A stretch of DNA of 64,000 nt from CAXRDE01 sp964229355 (GTDB lineage Bacteria; Cyanobacteriota; Sericytochromatia; UBA7694): assembly GCA_964229355.1 (NCBI GenBank), contig CAXRDE010000004.1:124001-188000 (forward strand), in the 5' to 3' direction. The notes under the pieces were generated by a model, which saw nothing but the letters and a program-made list of their open reading frames with translations, ran no database searches and was not told where the DNA came from. Numbering within the stretch: position 1 is the stretch's first letter; each line of letters starts with the position of its first letter. The position numbers and the translations under genes were made by a program. Positions 42,649 through 50,818 of the stretch are shown here, piece after piece.

Positions 42649-43512
42649 TCAGGGCAATTTGCGGGTGGCATCGTAGAGTTTTTCGCCCGTACTTGAAATA
42701 AAGGCAAAATACAGGTGTTTTTCTGAAACCTCAAACCAGCTGAACCCCAGCTTGTTATTGCTATACAGGGTATCGGGACCGCGTCCGTTGGGGCGGTAAC
42801 CGGCCCCTGTTCCTGAAATCACATAATCGGTGCCACAGTGGGGTTTTAAATGCTGTTGATCGTGTTCGTGACCCGCCAAATAAAACTGTGAAACCCCACA
42901 CAGACCGTCCAAAAGGTTTTTTAAGTCAGGGTTCAAGGCATTTTTATAAGCGGAGTAGGTTTTGCGCGGATGGTGGCCAAAGGTGATTAACCAGGGCGTG
43001 TCTAGTTGTTGTTTAACCTGGTTTACAAAGGATTTTTGTCCGCCATCGGCGGGGGTGTTGGTGTCGAGAGCTAAAAAGGTGACCGGCCCCTTCTGAAAAT
43101 GGTAGTACCGGCGGGGGAACACCCATTTTTTGCTTTTTTTACTGTAATCAATTTGAGCCTGTACATTGCCCCGGTAATCGTGATTGCCCAACACCATGTA
43201 AAAAGGAAAGTTCAAACGGGCAAAGGGCTTTTCAAAATGGCTTTGAAACAGCGGATCATTTACGGATTGAACGCCGTTATTGTAAATGTTATCGCCCAGG
43301 CTCAGGGCAAAGTCACAGCCCATTTTTTTGCAGTGATTTTCCATGGCTTTGGCGACCGCGTACTGGGTGCTTGAGCCCGTGCCAAAATCGCCCAGGGCGA
43401 CAAAGCGAATGGTTTTGTTTTCTGCTTTGGCCAGGCTGTTTTGTCCGTACATAAAGGTGCCTATCAGGCTGCTAAAGAGGAGGGCCATGAGGCCTTTGTT
43501 TCGATTTTTCAT
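42649..43512 (-). CDS. Exported metallophosphatase (purple acid phosphatase-like)
   Basis: A 287-residue calcineurin-fold phosphoesterase with signal peptide (cleavage near SLAKA). Metal-binding motifs are complete: GDFG, GDNIYNNG, GNHDYRG, GHHP and GHEHD, in the order and spacing of tartrate-resistant acid phosphatases. It probably removes phosphate from external or periplasmic esters. The frame opens at 43530, but MKNRNKG at 43512 gives a normal signal peptide start. A 10-base-pair hairpin lies directly upstream and covers the earlier ATG. Confidence 0.9.
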   Translation of the reverse strand: MKNRNKGLMALLFSSLIGTFMYGQNSLAKAENKTIRFVALGDFGTGSSTQYAVAKAMENHCKKMGCDFALSLGDNIYNNGVQSVNDPLFQSHFEKPFARLNFPFYMVLGNHDYRGNVQAQIDYSKKSKKWVFPRRYYHFQKGPVTFLALDTNTPADGGQKSFVNQVKQQLDTPWLITFGHHPRKTYSAYKNALNPDLKNLLDGLCGVSQFYLAGHEHDQQHLKPHCGTDYVISGTGAGYRPNGRGPDTLYSNNKLGFSWFEVSEKHLYFAFISSTGEKLYDATRKLP

Positions 43513-43528
43513 GCCTGTATTGTAAGCC

Positions 43529-43557
43529 ATGTAGTCCCAAAAATATAGGGACTACAT
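43529..43557. promoter_or_regulatory. Hairpin at the 5' end of the metallophosphatase gene
   Basis: Perfect 10-base stem (43529-43538 with 43548-43557, ATGTAGTCCC / GGGACTACAT) and a 9-base A/T loop. It lies between the stop of the preceding gene and the start of the phosphatase. No T run follows, so it is not an ordinary terminator. It may process or regulate the message, or bind a protein as DNA. Confidence 0.55.
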
Positions 43558-43572
43558 AAACCTGCAAGGCGT

Positions 43573-44691
43573 TTAGAAAGCGAGTCCCTTAAGACCGTCT
43601 AAAAGATCTTTTGCCTGATCCGTAGGAGACTTGGTGTCATCTACCATAAGGGGAGTTCCCGGTAAGGCTGCGACTTCTTTGGGGGTTTTCCCCTCGGGTG
43701 TCCGACAGGCAGTCAGCGTTTTTTCGTTGAACTCAATGTCACTGGCTTGCCATTGGCTGGCACCTATTTTGCGTTTAACGCTTAAGGTCAACGGACAATC
43801 AAAAACAGCTTCTAATTTTGTGGGGACGGGTAAATTATCCATTTTTGTGGTCATGACCGATTGCACCTGTAATTTCACAGGAAATTTAGCGTAAATCCAG
43901 TGGCTGCCGTCGCTGTCCAGGTAATTCCAGTTAAATACAGGTTTTGCGCCGGGCACCGTAGAAAAGCCGAGGGCTTTTGAACCTCTAAAATGTACCTCTC
44001 GCCCACCGTAAGATGTGGGGTAAAGCAAGTCTCTTGACACAAACATGGCCCGATTGAGGTCATACTCATTTTCGGGGGGCGAGTTTAGATTGGCGACCGC
44101 TGCTGAAAAAATACTTTCGGGGTTTAGACTGGAGGCAAAGGTGGGCGGCAGCAGCTTCAGGCTGCCTGTACCGCGGTGAGGTCCTGCCGTCTCCCAGCGG
44201 GTTTCTTTGACATAGCCGCCCTCTTTGTAAATAACTTTACCGGTATACACCTGACGGCGGAAGCGCGTGGTGAAAATCAAGTCCTCTTCAGACGTGGCGT
44301 CAAATAAAGCTAAACCGTCCACCATGGCGGCCTTTGCCATTTGGCCCGTGAGGCTTTTTTGATTGGCCCAGTTGGCATCGTAATTTGTTCTGGACAGTGA
44401 ATAACCCTTCCACTGGTGGGAGTTTTCAAAAGACGGGGCTGCACTGCCTTTTTTATAGGGCATGGCCACCACGTTTAACGACTGATCAAGGCCTTGCCAC
44501 TGGCCTGTCCATAATTGCTTAAAACTGGGGCCGCCGCTGTTAACGACAATTTGTACTTCTCCCAGTTGATCCAGCGGCACGCTTTGTACGGGTTTGCCCT
44601 TGAGCAAAAATTGGACACTGGTATCTGCTGCCTGCGCGCTGATACCCCACAAAAGACTAACACTTAAAACGGCCAAACGGGTTTTTATCAT
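43573..44691 (-). CDS. Exported protein of unknown function
   Basis: A 372-residue protein with a signal peptide (MIKTRLAVLSVSLLWGISAQAA, cleavage after QAA). The mature part is beta-rich, with many Trp and Tyr residues and two cysteines near the end (DCPLT and TACRTP), possibly a disulfide. It has no motif I recognise. It is 60 bases upstream of the phosphatase gene on the same strand, with a hairpin between. Confidence 0.6.
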   Translation of the reverse strand: MIKTRLAVLSVSLLWGISAQAADTSVQFLLKGKPVQSVPLDQLGEVQIVVNSGGPSFKQLWTGQWQGLDQSLNVVAMPYKKGSAAPSFENSHQWKGYSLSRTNYDANWANQKSLTGQMAKAAMVDGLALFDATSEEDLIFTTRFRRQVYTGKVIYKEGGYVKETRWETAGPHRGTGSLKLLPPTFASSLNPESIFSAAVANLNSPPENEYDLNRAMFVSRDLLYPTSYGGREVHFRGSKALGFSTVPGAKPVFNWNYLDSDGSHWIYAKFPVKLQVQSVMTTKMDNLPVPTKLEAVFDCPLTLSVKRKIGASQWQASDIEFNEKTLTACRTPEGKTPKEVAALPGTPLMVDDTKSPTDQAKDLLDGLKGLAF

Positions 44692-44719
44692 GATTGCGAA
44701 TTCTCACTTGAATTAGAGT

Positions 44720-44740
44720 TTGAAAACATTTCATTTTCAA
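44720..44740. promoter_or_regulatory. Inverted repeat, possible operator
   Basis: TTGAAAA, 7 bases, TTTTCAA lies 29 bases upstream of the exported protein start in an A/T-rich divergent gap. A dimeric repressor could bind it. No regulator is identified. Confidence 0.3.
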
Positions 44741-44824
44741 TACACCAATATATATTTACGGGCACAAAATGACAACTCATCAAAAATTATATAAAAGTTT
44801 AGCAAGTCTTAATGTTTGCTTAAC

Positions 44825-44830
44825 TATAAT
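44825..44830 (+). promoter_or_regulatory. Consensus -10 element
   Basis: A perfect TATAAT lies 28 bases before the ATG at 44859, which follows CAGGAG. No convincing -35. Confidence 0.45.
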
Positions 44831-44858
44831 AAAAGCATCTACCTTTCAGGAGTTTTCT

Positions 44859-45461
44859 ATGCCTACTGTTGCCGCCACTCCCGCGCTCTCTTTACAACAC
44901 ACGCCCCGTGTGAATCCCACGGCAACCGTTTCTCAGGCAGCAGCAAAACCTCAATCCACCTCTCGTTTGCGCTCAGACCTTTTGGCGCCTGTGGATACGC
45001 TCCTTCTCAGCACCACGGTGAGTGCCGTGGAAGAAGGGGCAATTCAACTGTTTGGTGGCTATAAAGATACCCGTCTTGCCATGCAACGGCAGAGCGAAAG
45101 CCCCCAGGCCCTGATTAAAGGCGATGATCTCTTGCATTCGGTCAAACGCAGCATGGTGTTGCGCGGCCTGACCTCTACGGCGCGCAATGGCTGGAAGGTC
45201 ATGCGGGGACAGCAGGATATCAAAGCGGCCACCGGCCAGGTGGTGGCCGACGTCAGCGTTACAGCGGTATCGGGAACCGTAGGCGCACTGGCCAGTCATG
45301 CCGCGGTATGGGCCCTGTCGAAGACCCAACTGGCACCTTTAATGGTGACCGCTGGCGGCACCGTTGCCGGCTGGGGTGCTAACACCCTCACCCACATGGG
45401 CCTGCGCAAACTGGGCGTTCAAGAAGCCATTGCTGAAAAAACCACTGCGCTACTGCGTTAA
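44859..45461 (+). CDS. Hypothetical protein with Ala/Gly-rich helices
   Basis: A 200-residue protein without signal peptide. The first 40 residues are rich in Pro, Thr, Ala and Gln (MPTVAATPALSLQ...), similar in composition to the N-terminus of the PLC-like protein at 13477-14766. The C-terminal part has glycine- and alanine-rich segments (TAVSGTVGALASHAAVWAL and LMVTAGGTVAGWGANTL) that may insert in membranes or pack as hairpins. No family recognised. The ATG at 44859 is preferred because of CAGGAG six bases upstream. Its stop overlaps that of the convergent cysQ by 4 bases. Confidence 0.6.
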   Translation: MPTVAATPALSLQHTPRVNPTATVSQAAAKPQSTSRLRSDLLAPVDTLLLSTTVSAVEEGAIQLFGGYKDTRLAMQRQSESPQALIKGDDLLHSVKRSMVLRGLTSTARNGWKVMRGQQDIKAATGQVVADVSVTAVSGTVGALASHAAVWALSKTQLAPLMVTAGGTVAGWGANTLTHMGLRKLGVQEAIAEKTTALLR

Positions 45462-46246
45462 GGCAAGACGGGCACCACTTCGTCTACTCCCACCATAAAA
45501 GGCACCGTCCATAAATCCGCTGAGTTATACTTCAGGGCTGAAGGGTGAGGTTCCCCGGCACTGGCATAGCGATAAATCGCGTCCCCTGCCGCCACATCCC
45601 ACTCCCGAATGGCGTGAAAACGCACATACACATCTGCCTCTCCTTCTGCCACCCGACAAAATTTTAAGGAACTGCCCACGGGTACACGCTCAACAATGTG
45701 GTGTGCGGCCTCCCAGGTTTGCAGGGCTTCGCTGGGGTGAGAGCGGCTGCACACCAGGCGTAAAGGACCCTGTAAAGCTTTGCGTTGGTACTGTAAAGGT
45801 TCCCATTGCCCCTCGCGATATCGCCAGGAACCCTGGGTTTGGCAGCCCACGTAGAGGGTGTTCTGAGCAGGCACCGCAATCACGCCAAAGATGGGCACTC
45901 CCTGGGCAATTAACGCAATATTGACGGTGAACTCGCCGTTGCGCTGAATAAATTCCTTGGTGCCATCCAGAGGATCCACCAGCCAAAAGTACGCCCAGTT
46001 TTGTCGCTCTGCCAATGGGGGCACGGGCGCTTCTTCGGAAATGATGGGAATCTCAGGGTAAAACTGTTGCAAGCGCTCGACGATACGGTGTTGGGCCGCC
46101 AGATCCGCCTGGGTAACAGGAGAATCGTCTGCTTTATGTTCGATGTGAAGGGGACCTGTGTAATGCTGCATGAGTAGGGCACCGGCTGCCTCAGCGGCGG
46201 CAATGGCTTCTGGATAGGCGAAGGGGGGCTGTGTTGTTTTTATCAT
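45458..46246 (-). CDS. cysQ: CysQ-type 3'(2'),5'-bisphosphate nucleotidase
   Basis: A 262-residue magnesium-dependent phosphatase of the inositol monophosphatase superfamily. It has DDSPVTQADLAAQ, ISEEAP, the metal site WLVDPLDGTKEFI and the C-terminal WDVAAGDAI. The GTKEFI version points to CysQ, which turns 3',5'-ADP (PAP) into AMP, rather than to inositol phosphatase. Its start overlaps the ACP gene stop as ATGA. PAP is released when an apo-carrier protein receives phosphopantetheine, so its place in a carrier-protein operon is meaningful; that link is inference. Confidence 0.88.
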   Translation of the reverse strand: MIKTTQPPFAYPEAIAAAEAAGALLMQHYTGPLHIEHKADDSPVTQADLAAQHRIVERLQQFYPEIPIISEEAPVPPLAERQNWAYFWLVDPLDGTKEFIQRNGEFTVNIALIAQGVPIFGVIAVPAQNTLYVGCQTQGSWRYREGQWEPLQYQRKALQGPLRLVCSRSHPSEALQTWEAAHHIVERVPVGSSLKFCRVAEGEADVYVRFHAIREWDVAAGDAIYRYASAGEPHPSALKYNSADLWTVPFMVGVDEVVPVLP

Positions 46247-46491
46247 GCGGGTTCTGAGGTTAGGTATTCGGCCAGGGCCTGAATGGTGGGGTAGTCAAAA
46301 ATGAGGGTGGGATCGACTTCTAAACCACTCCAATCTTCCAGGTCACCGGTGAGGGCCACCGCAGCGACAGAGTCCAATCCCATCTCGCTTAAAGGCACAT
46401 CCAGTGCAATGGTGGGAGCGGGTTTTTCGACGGCTTCGGCAACGGCTGCTTGTAGCCATTGCTCGATTTCTAAACGGCTTTTGTTTGCCAT
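46243..46491 (-). CDS. Acyl carrier protein (stand-alone)
   Basis: An 82-residue four-helix carrier protein. Ser41 in EMGLDSVAAVAL is the phosphopantetheine site, followed by DPTLIFDYPTIQALAEYL, a helix III/IV pattern more like PKS/NRPS carrier domains than fatty-acid-synthase AcpP. It lies between the FAAL gene (22-base overlap) and cysQ (4-base overlap), so it is almost certainly the acceptor for the acyl chain activated by the ligase. Confidence 0.93.
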   Translation of the reverse strand: MANKSRLEIEQWLQAAVAEAVEKPAPTIALDVPLSEMGLDSVAAVALTGDLEDWSGLEVDPTLIFDYPTIQALAEYLTSEPA

Positions 46492-48176
46492 GGTTTGAGT
46501 TTTCCTTTCTGGTAACGCAGGCGGGTTTCACCACGACGGACTTTGCCGCTGGAGGTTTTGGGTACCTGTCCAGCCTGTACCAAAATCACGTGGTCCACGG
46601 GAATACGGGTCTGTTGGGCAATGCTTTCGCGAATGACCTGAATCAGTTCCTGTTTCGACACCTGGCTTTCAGGCCGCACCTCCTGGACGATCACCAGTTT
46701 TTCAGGGGCACCGGCTCCAAAGGCGGCATTACAGCCCGTGCGCAAATCAGGATGGGCTTGTTCAGCCAGACGCTCAAAGCGTTGCGGGTAATGGTTTTCA
46801 CCATTTAAAATAATCACGTCTTTTTGGCGACCCACAATATACAATTCGCCTTCGTGAACAAACCCCAGATCACCTGTGCGCAGCCAGGGATGCGTGGGAT
46901 CATTGGCCAGGCGGGCTTGAAACTGCTGTTCACTTAATGCGGGTTGCTTCCAGTAGCCCTGACCCACGCTTTCACTGTGTAGCCAAATTTCACCCACCTG
47001 GCGCTCGGGCAGGGCCTGGGCCTGTTCATTGACAATGCGTAACTGGGTTGAATCCCACACCCGTCCTACCGAAATCTGCGTGTGCACTTCGGGATCTGTC
47101 GCATCAGCGGAGGCCAACACCACGTCGCCGCGGGTTAAGGGTTGTGCCAAAATGTTTAAGGTCTGGGTGGCTTGCGTGGCGGGGCCACCGCTCACAAAGA
47201 CCGTGGCTTCTGCCAGTCCATAGGCTGGAAAAAACGCTGAGGCTTTAAAACCGCAGGCTGCAAAGGCCTCTGCGAAGCGCTGCTGGGTTTCTGCCTGAAT
47301 GGGTTCAGCGCCGTTCAGGGTGAATATCCAGCTGCGTAAATCGAGGGCGGCTTTATCGGCTTCGCTCACTTTTTTGACGCATAGTTCATAGGCAAAATTG
47401 GGGGCGCTGGAATAGGTGCCCTGGTACCTAGAAATGGCCTGTAGCCAACGCTGGGGTTTTTGCAAGAAGCTCAGGGGAGACATCAGAATGCTTTCTGAAC
47501 CAAAGTATACTGGCTGAATGACGCCACACATTAAGCCCATATCGTGGTAGAGAGGGAGCCATGAAACACAGCGTGTTTCTGGGTGCTGGCCGGGCAGGCG
47601 TGAAGCCACATCGAGCATATGGCTATTGCTTAAAAAGTTACGGTGACTGAGCATTACGCCTTTGGGTTTATGGGTGGAGCCAGAGGTGTATTGCAAGAGG
47701 GCGAGGGCATCTGCTGAGACAGGGGGTAGAGCCTGCGGGGCGGGAAGGATTTCGGTGTCGACGCTGATCCATTGCAGGCGACGAAACACCGGTAAAAACC
47801 AGCGGGCGAGTCGTACCTGTTTATGAATGTGGGCGGTGGTCAAGATACCTGCGGCCTCTGCGTCTTTGGAGACATCTAGAAAACGCTCCCGGAGTCGGGG
47901 GTCAGCCGGGGGATAAAGCGGGATGGCCACCATGCCCGCTAAAAAGCAGGCCCACAAACCCAGGCAAAAATCCAGATCGGGCTCAAAGAGGAGCAGGAGA
48001 CGGGAGCCGGGTGCAAAGCGCTGCTGTAAAATCTGGGCCAGACCATTGGCCTGCTGCCACAGTTCGCGGTAGGTGAGCACACGGGACAATTCGCCGGTGC
48101 GCGATAGTAAACGGTACAGGGGTTTATCTCCCTGATGTGTGGCGTGATGTTCGAGCTGTTGATGCCAATTTTGCAT
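46470..48176 (-). CDS. Fatty acyl-AMP ligase (FAAL)
   Basis: A 568-residue adenylate-forming enzyme that activates fatty acids and loads them on a carrier protein. Motifs: LLQYTSGSTHKPKGVMLSH, WLPLYHDMGL, AYGLAEATVFVSGG, LRTGDLGFVHEGELYIVGRQKDVIILNG and the C-terminal KTSSGKVRR. This set matches FAAL/FadD32-like enzymes. I use the ATG at 48176: TGG-TATGCT ends exactly 7 bases upstream, predicting a leaderless mRNA. An ATG at 48188 lies within that promoter and the frame is open to 48245. It heads the FAAL-ACP-CysQ operon. Confidence 0.94.
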   Translation of the reverse strand: MQNWHQQLEHHATHQGDKPLYRLLSRTGELSRVLTYRELWQQANGLAQILQQRFAPGSRLLLLFEPDLDFCLGLWACFLAGMVAIPLYPPADPRLRERFLDVSKDAEAAGILTTAHIHKQVRLARWFLPVFRRLQWISVDTEILPAPQALPPVSADALALLQYTSGSTHKPKGVMLSHRNFLSNSHMLDVASRLPGQHPETRCVSWLPLYHDMGLMCGVIQPVYFGSESILMSPLSFLQKPQRWLQAISRYQGTYSSAPNFAYELCVKKVSEADKAALDLRSWIFTLNGAEPIQAETQQRFAEAFAACGFKASAFFPAYGLAEATVFVSGGPATQATQTLNILAQPLTRGDVVLASADATDPEVHTQISVGRVWDSTQLRIVNEQAQALPERQVGEIWLHSESVGQGYWKQPALSEQQFQARLANDPTHPWLRTGDLGFVHEGELYIVGRQKDVIILNGENHYPQRFERLAEQAHPDLRTGCNAAFGAGAPEKLVIVQEVRPESQVSKQELIQVIRESIAQQTRIPVDHVILVQAGQVPKTSSGKVRRGETRLRYQKGKLKPWQTKAV

Positions 48177-48183
48177 GTGATTT

Positions 48184-48192
48184 AGCATACCA
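48184..48192 (-). promoter_or_regulatory. Extended -10 promoter 7 bases before the FAAL ATG
   Basis: On the minus strand TGG precedes TATGCT, then seven bases (AAATCAC), then ATG. No ribosome binding site is present. The geometry equals that at crcB and the sugar-binding lipoprotein. Confidence 0.45.
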
Positions 48193-48283
48193 GAAAAGCT
48201 GTAAATTGAAACTGTAACTCTGACCACAGACGTTTTTAATGGCATTTTTTATACTGCTAAAAACGAACGTTTAAGGTTACCCC

Positions 48284-50152
48284 ATGGATTCATCTACCGA
48301 AAAATATGCCCAACACCTCTTTGAACAAAATACCATTCGTCGAGGGCCGAAAAAAACAGAACGTCAATCTGCGGCTGAGAAACCCCGTTTGGCGCTGCCC
48401 CTGGAGGCCCTTTCGCCTTTGCCGCCAGCGCAGAAATCAGAACCTTCTGCTTCGCCAGGGCCCCGTCCTGGATTACAGCCGCTGCAACCGTTGCCTCACC
48501 CTGACGAGCCTGCGGCAACTTTGGCACAATTGCGTGCCCACAAAGTTGCTCACTTGAATCATTTATTGCAATTGCCTACCAATGCGGCCCTGGCAGCGGA
48601 ACCTCCTGTTGTGTCTCAGCGTCCGGCCGTGACCGCCGCGGCTCCGCCACAGCCCAGCGCAGAACAGCAAGCCTTGCAACAGGCCTTGCGCGCGTCGCAA
48701 GCCCGTTTAAAACGCACCCAACTGCAGTTGGATATGGCGCAAATTCTTTTGCAAAATCAAATTTCTCTTGAGCAGTGTTTGAGCGAAGTGCTGGACCGTT
48801 TGCTGACAAGTTTTGGTCTATGGTCTGTGGCTCTGCGCACGGTGGCCATTGGACACCCTGTGCGTCCGCAACGTTTAAACCTACAAAAAAGCCAGCGGCG
48901 TCTACCCGACTGGCCTCAGCCGGGGACGTTTCAAGAGCAGGCGCCCAAAAACCCCGTGCAATTGCAGCAACGTAATTACCAGCAGTGGACCTATGGTATT
49001 TACCATCAAGACCTCTGTTGGGGGCAATTGGCCGTGGCCTACTCCCCTGCCCAAAAAATGGCCGCAGAAGATGAAGTGGCTTTGCAGGCTTTAATTGATG
49101 ATTTGGGCTTTTTTCTGGGGGCCTGGCACCGCCAACAGCAGCAGCTCAGTACCCAGGAACAGGACGCCTTGACCGGCCTCTTGAACCACAGTGCCTTTCA
49201 GCAGGCTTTAGAAAAAAATCTTAGCCAAAAAACAGACCTGCCGCTGTCGCTGGTAATTCTCAATATTGATCTGTTGCGACAAATCAATGAAGTACATGGT
49301 TTTGAACAGGGGGATAAAGCCTTGCAAGCGGTGGCCAAACTGCTTAGCACCCCTGAGTTTCTACCTCTGACCGTTGCTCGCTTTGGGCCTGAGTCGTTTG
49401 TGTTTTTGTGTCCGCAAACCGATGCCACCACTGCCGCTAAAAAAGCTGAGGCCCTGCGCCGTGCAATCGCCCAATTGTCGTTGCCGGGCAAATATAACTC
49501 GACGATTGGTTTGACCGCCAGTTTTGGGGTGGTCACCGTTACCCAATTGAGTCCCAAAGCGCACCAAAAGGTTTTAGAGCAGGCCTGCGTGGCCTTAGAA
49601 CAGGCCAAAAGTCTGGGGCGCAATCAGGTGAAAATTTATGAGGCCCCTGTTGAAAAGCCGGCGGTAACGCCCGCTCCTGTTGAGGCACCCAGAACCGAAA
49701 CCCGCAAAGTTGAGGCCCGTAAAGCGGAAGCCCGCAAATGGTCAGATATTTTAGCGGAACAGCAGGCTTTGATTGCCAAACGTTGGCAAGAAAAGAGCGA
49801 TGATTATGGGGTTAAGGAAGTGGGGGAAGCCGTCAGTCAGCTCCAAAAACGTCTGGAGCGACTTTTGAATGCTTTATTTGGGCTGCTGGATCAAAGTGCC
49901 CAACTGGAAGAACTGGTAAAAATGCCCGTTTCATACTTTATGCCTTCTCCCGTGGTGGCTAGCATTCGCAAAGGTGCTGCCAATAGCCAACTCATTTCTT
50001 ATGAAGTGGCCTTTATGTTATTGCAAGAGAGCCTGATTGAAGTGCTTAAAAGCGTGAGTAAAACCGGTGAGAGCATGGAGCCCGCCATTGATGCGTTTTT
50101 TCACTGCATTAACGAAAAAATGACCCAGTTGAAAAACGAGGTCAAGCGTTAA
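48284..50152 (+). CDS. Degenerate GGDEF-domain protein
   Basis: A 622-residue cytoplasmic protein. The N-terminal 125 residues are Pro/Gln-rich; a coiled coil (about 125-160) and a GAF-like region (about 160-285) precede a GGDEF domain (about 290-455). The active-site loop reads ARFGPESF (GGDEF becomes GPESF, residues 368-372), the first metal Asp is replaced (ILNID), and there is no RxxD inhibitory site. It is thus probably not an active diguanylate cyclase and may instead sense GTP or c-di-GMP. The C-terminal 140 residues are helical, after a repeat of ETRKVEARKAEARK type. A TATACT promoter lies at 48250-48255. Confidence 0.8.
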   Translation: MDSSTEKYAQHLFEQNTIRRGPKKTERQSAAEKPRLALPLEALSPLPPAQKSEPSASPGPRPGLQPLQPLPHPDEPAATLAQLRAHKVAHLNHLLQLPTNAALAAEPPVVSQRPAVTAAAPPQPSAEQQALQQALRASQARLKRTQLQLDMAQILLQNQISLEQCLSEVLDRLLTSFGLWSVALRTVAIGHPVRPQRLNLQKSQRRLPDWPQPGTFQEQAPKNPVQLQQRNYQQWTYGIYHQDLCWGQLAVAYSPAQKMAAEDEVALQALIDDLGFFLGAWHRQQQQLSTQEQDALTGLLNHSAFQQALEKNLSQKTDLPLSLVILNIDLLRQINEVHGFEQGDKALQAVAKLLSTPEFLPLTVARFGPESFVFLCPQTDATTAAKKAEALRRAIAQLSLPGKYNSTIGLTASFGVVTVTQLSPKAHQKVLEQACVALEQAKSLGRNQVKIYEAPVEKPAVTPAPVEAPRTETRKVEARKAEARKWSDILAEQQALIAKRWQEKSDDYGVKEVGEAVSQLQKRLERLLNALFGLLDQSAQLEELVKMPVSYFMPSPVVASIRKGAANSQLISYEVAFMLLQESLIEVLKSVSKTGESMEPAIDAFFHCINEKMTQLKNEVKR

Positions 50153-50344
50153 ATGGGATACCTCATCACGCTGGTGGCCGTGGTCTTTGGTTATATTTCG
50201 GTGAGCATGTTTGTGGCAGGTTTTAAAGAGGCTGACGGGCCTGAGCGCGATAAGCTGATGCGCTCGGGTTTTGGCACACTGGTACTGACCCTTATGGGCA
50301 TTACCCTGGCCTGGAATTCGTTTTTTCCGCCCGCGGGACCATGA
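50153..50344 (+). CDS. Small two-helix membrane protein
   Basis: A 63-residue protein beginning at the base after the stop of the GGDEF-like gene. Two transmembrane helices (about 4-22 and 40-57) flank a charged loop (EADGPERDKLMRSG). It overlaps dgkA as ATGA. No family recognised; coupling to both neighbours suggests a membrane role in the same unit. Confidence 0.6.
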   Translation: MGYLITLVAVVFGYISVSMFVAGFKEADGPERDKLMRSGFGTLVLTLMGITLAWNSFFPPAGP

Positions 50345-50712
50345 GCCTGAAGCGCCTTTACCATAGCTTTCGCTTTGCGATTCATGGCATTTGGGCCGCC
50401 TTTGTGTCACAACACAATATGCGGGTGCACGGCCTGATTGCTTTGGGTGCCATTCTCTTGAGTTTTATTTTAGGACTCACGGCGCTGGAGTGGGCCATTT
50501 TATTTTTGGCAATTGCCCTCATCATTGGCCTGGAGCTTGTGAATACCGCCCTGGAGACCACACTGGACTTTATTTCTCGTGAACAACACCCTGAAATTGG
50601 CCTGGCCAAAGACGTGGCGGCGGGAGCTGTCTTGTGGGCTGCTTTGTGGAGCGTTTTTGTGGGCATGGCCCTCTGGGGAGAGCGATTGGGCCTCTTGCTG
50701 GGTGTTTTTTAA
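50341..50712 (+). CDS. dgkA: Diacylglycerol kinase / undecaprenol kinase (DgkA family)
   Basis: A 123-residue integral membrane lipid kinase with three transmembrane helices. The catalytic signature ELVNTALETTLDF and the following HPEIGLAKDVAAGAVL are conserved. E. coli DgkA phosphorylates diacylglycerol, while Gram-positive homologues phosphorylate undecaprenol; sequence alone does not decide. It is coupled to the small membrane protein gene before it. Confidence 0.94.
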   Translation: MSLKRLYHSFRFAIHGIWAAFVSQHNMRVHGLIALGAILLSFILGLTALEWAILFLAIALIIGLELVNTALETTLDFISREQHPEIGLAKDVAAGAVLWAALWSVFVGMALWGERLGLLLGVF

Positions 50713-50818
50713 TACACAAGCGCTAGAACACACCGCAAGTTTTTCGTTACCATGGGGTATAAGTTCTATAACGAGGATTGTGATTCCCACGGATTTTTAC
50801 TGACGAAAGGTTTTTCAG

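Noticed and set aside
49198..49623. A 141-codon minus-strand frame inside the GGDEF gene
   Set aside because: Antisense shadow without ribosome binding site or recognisable motif.
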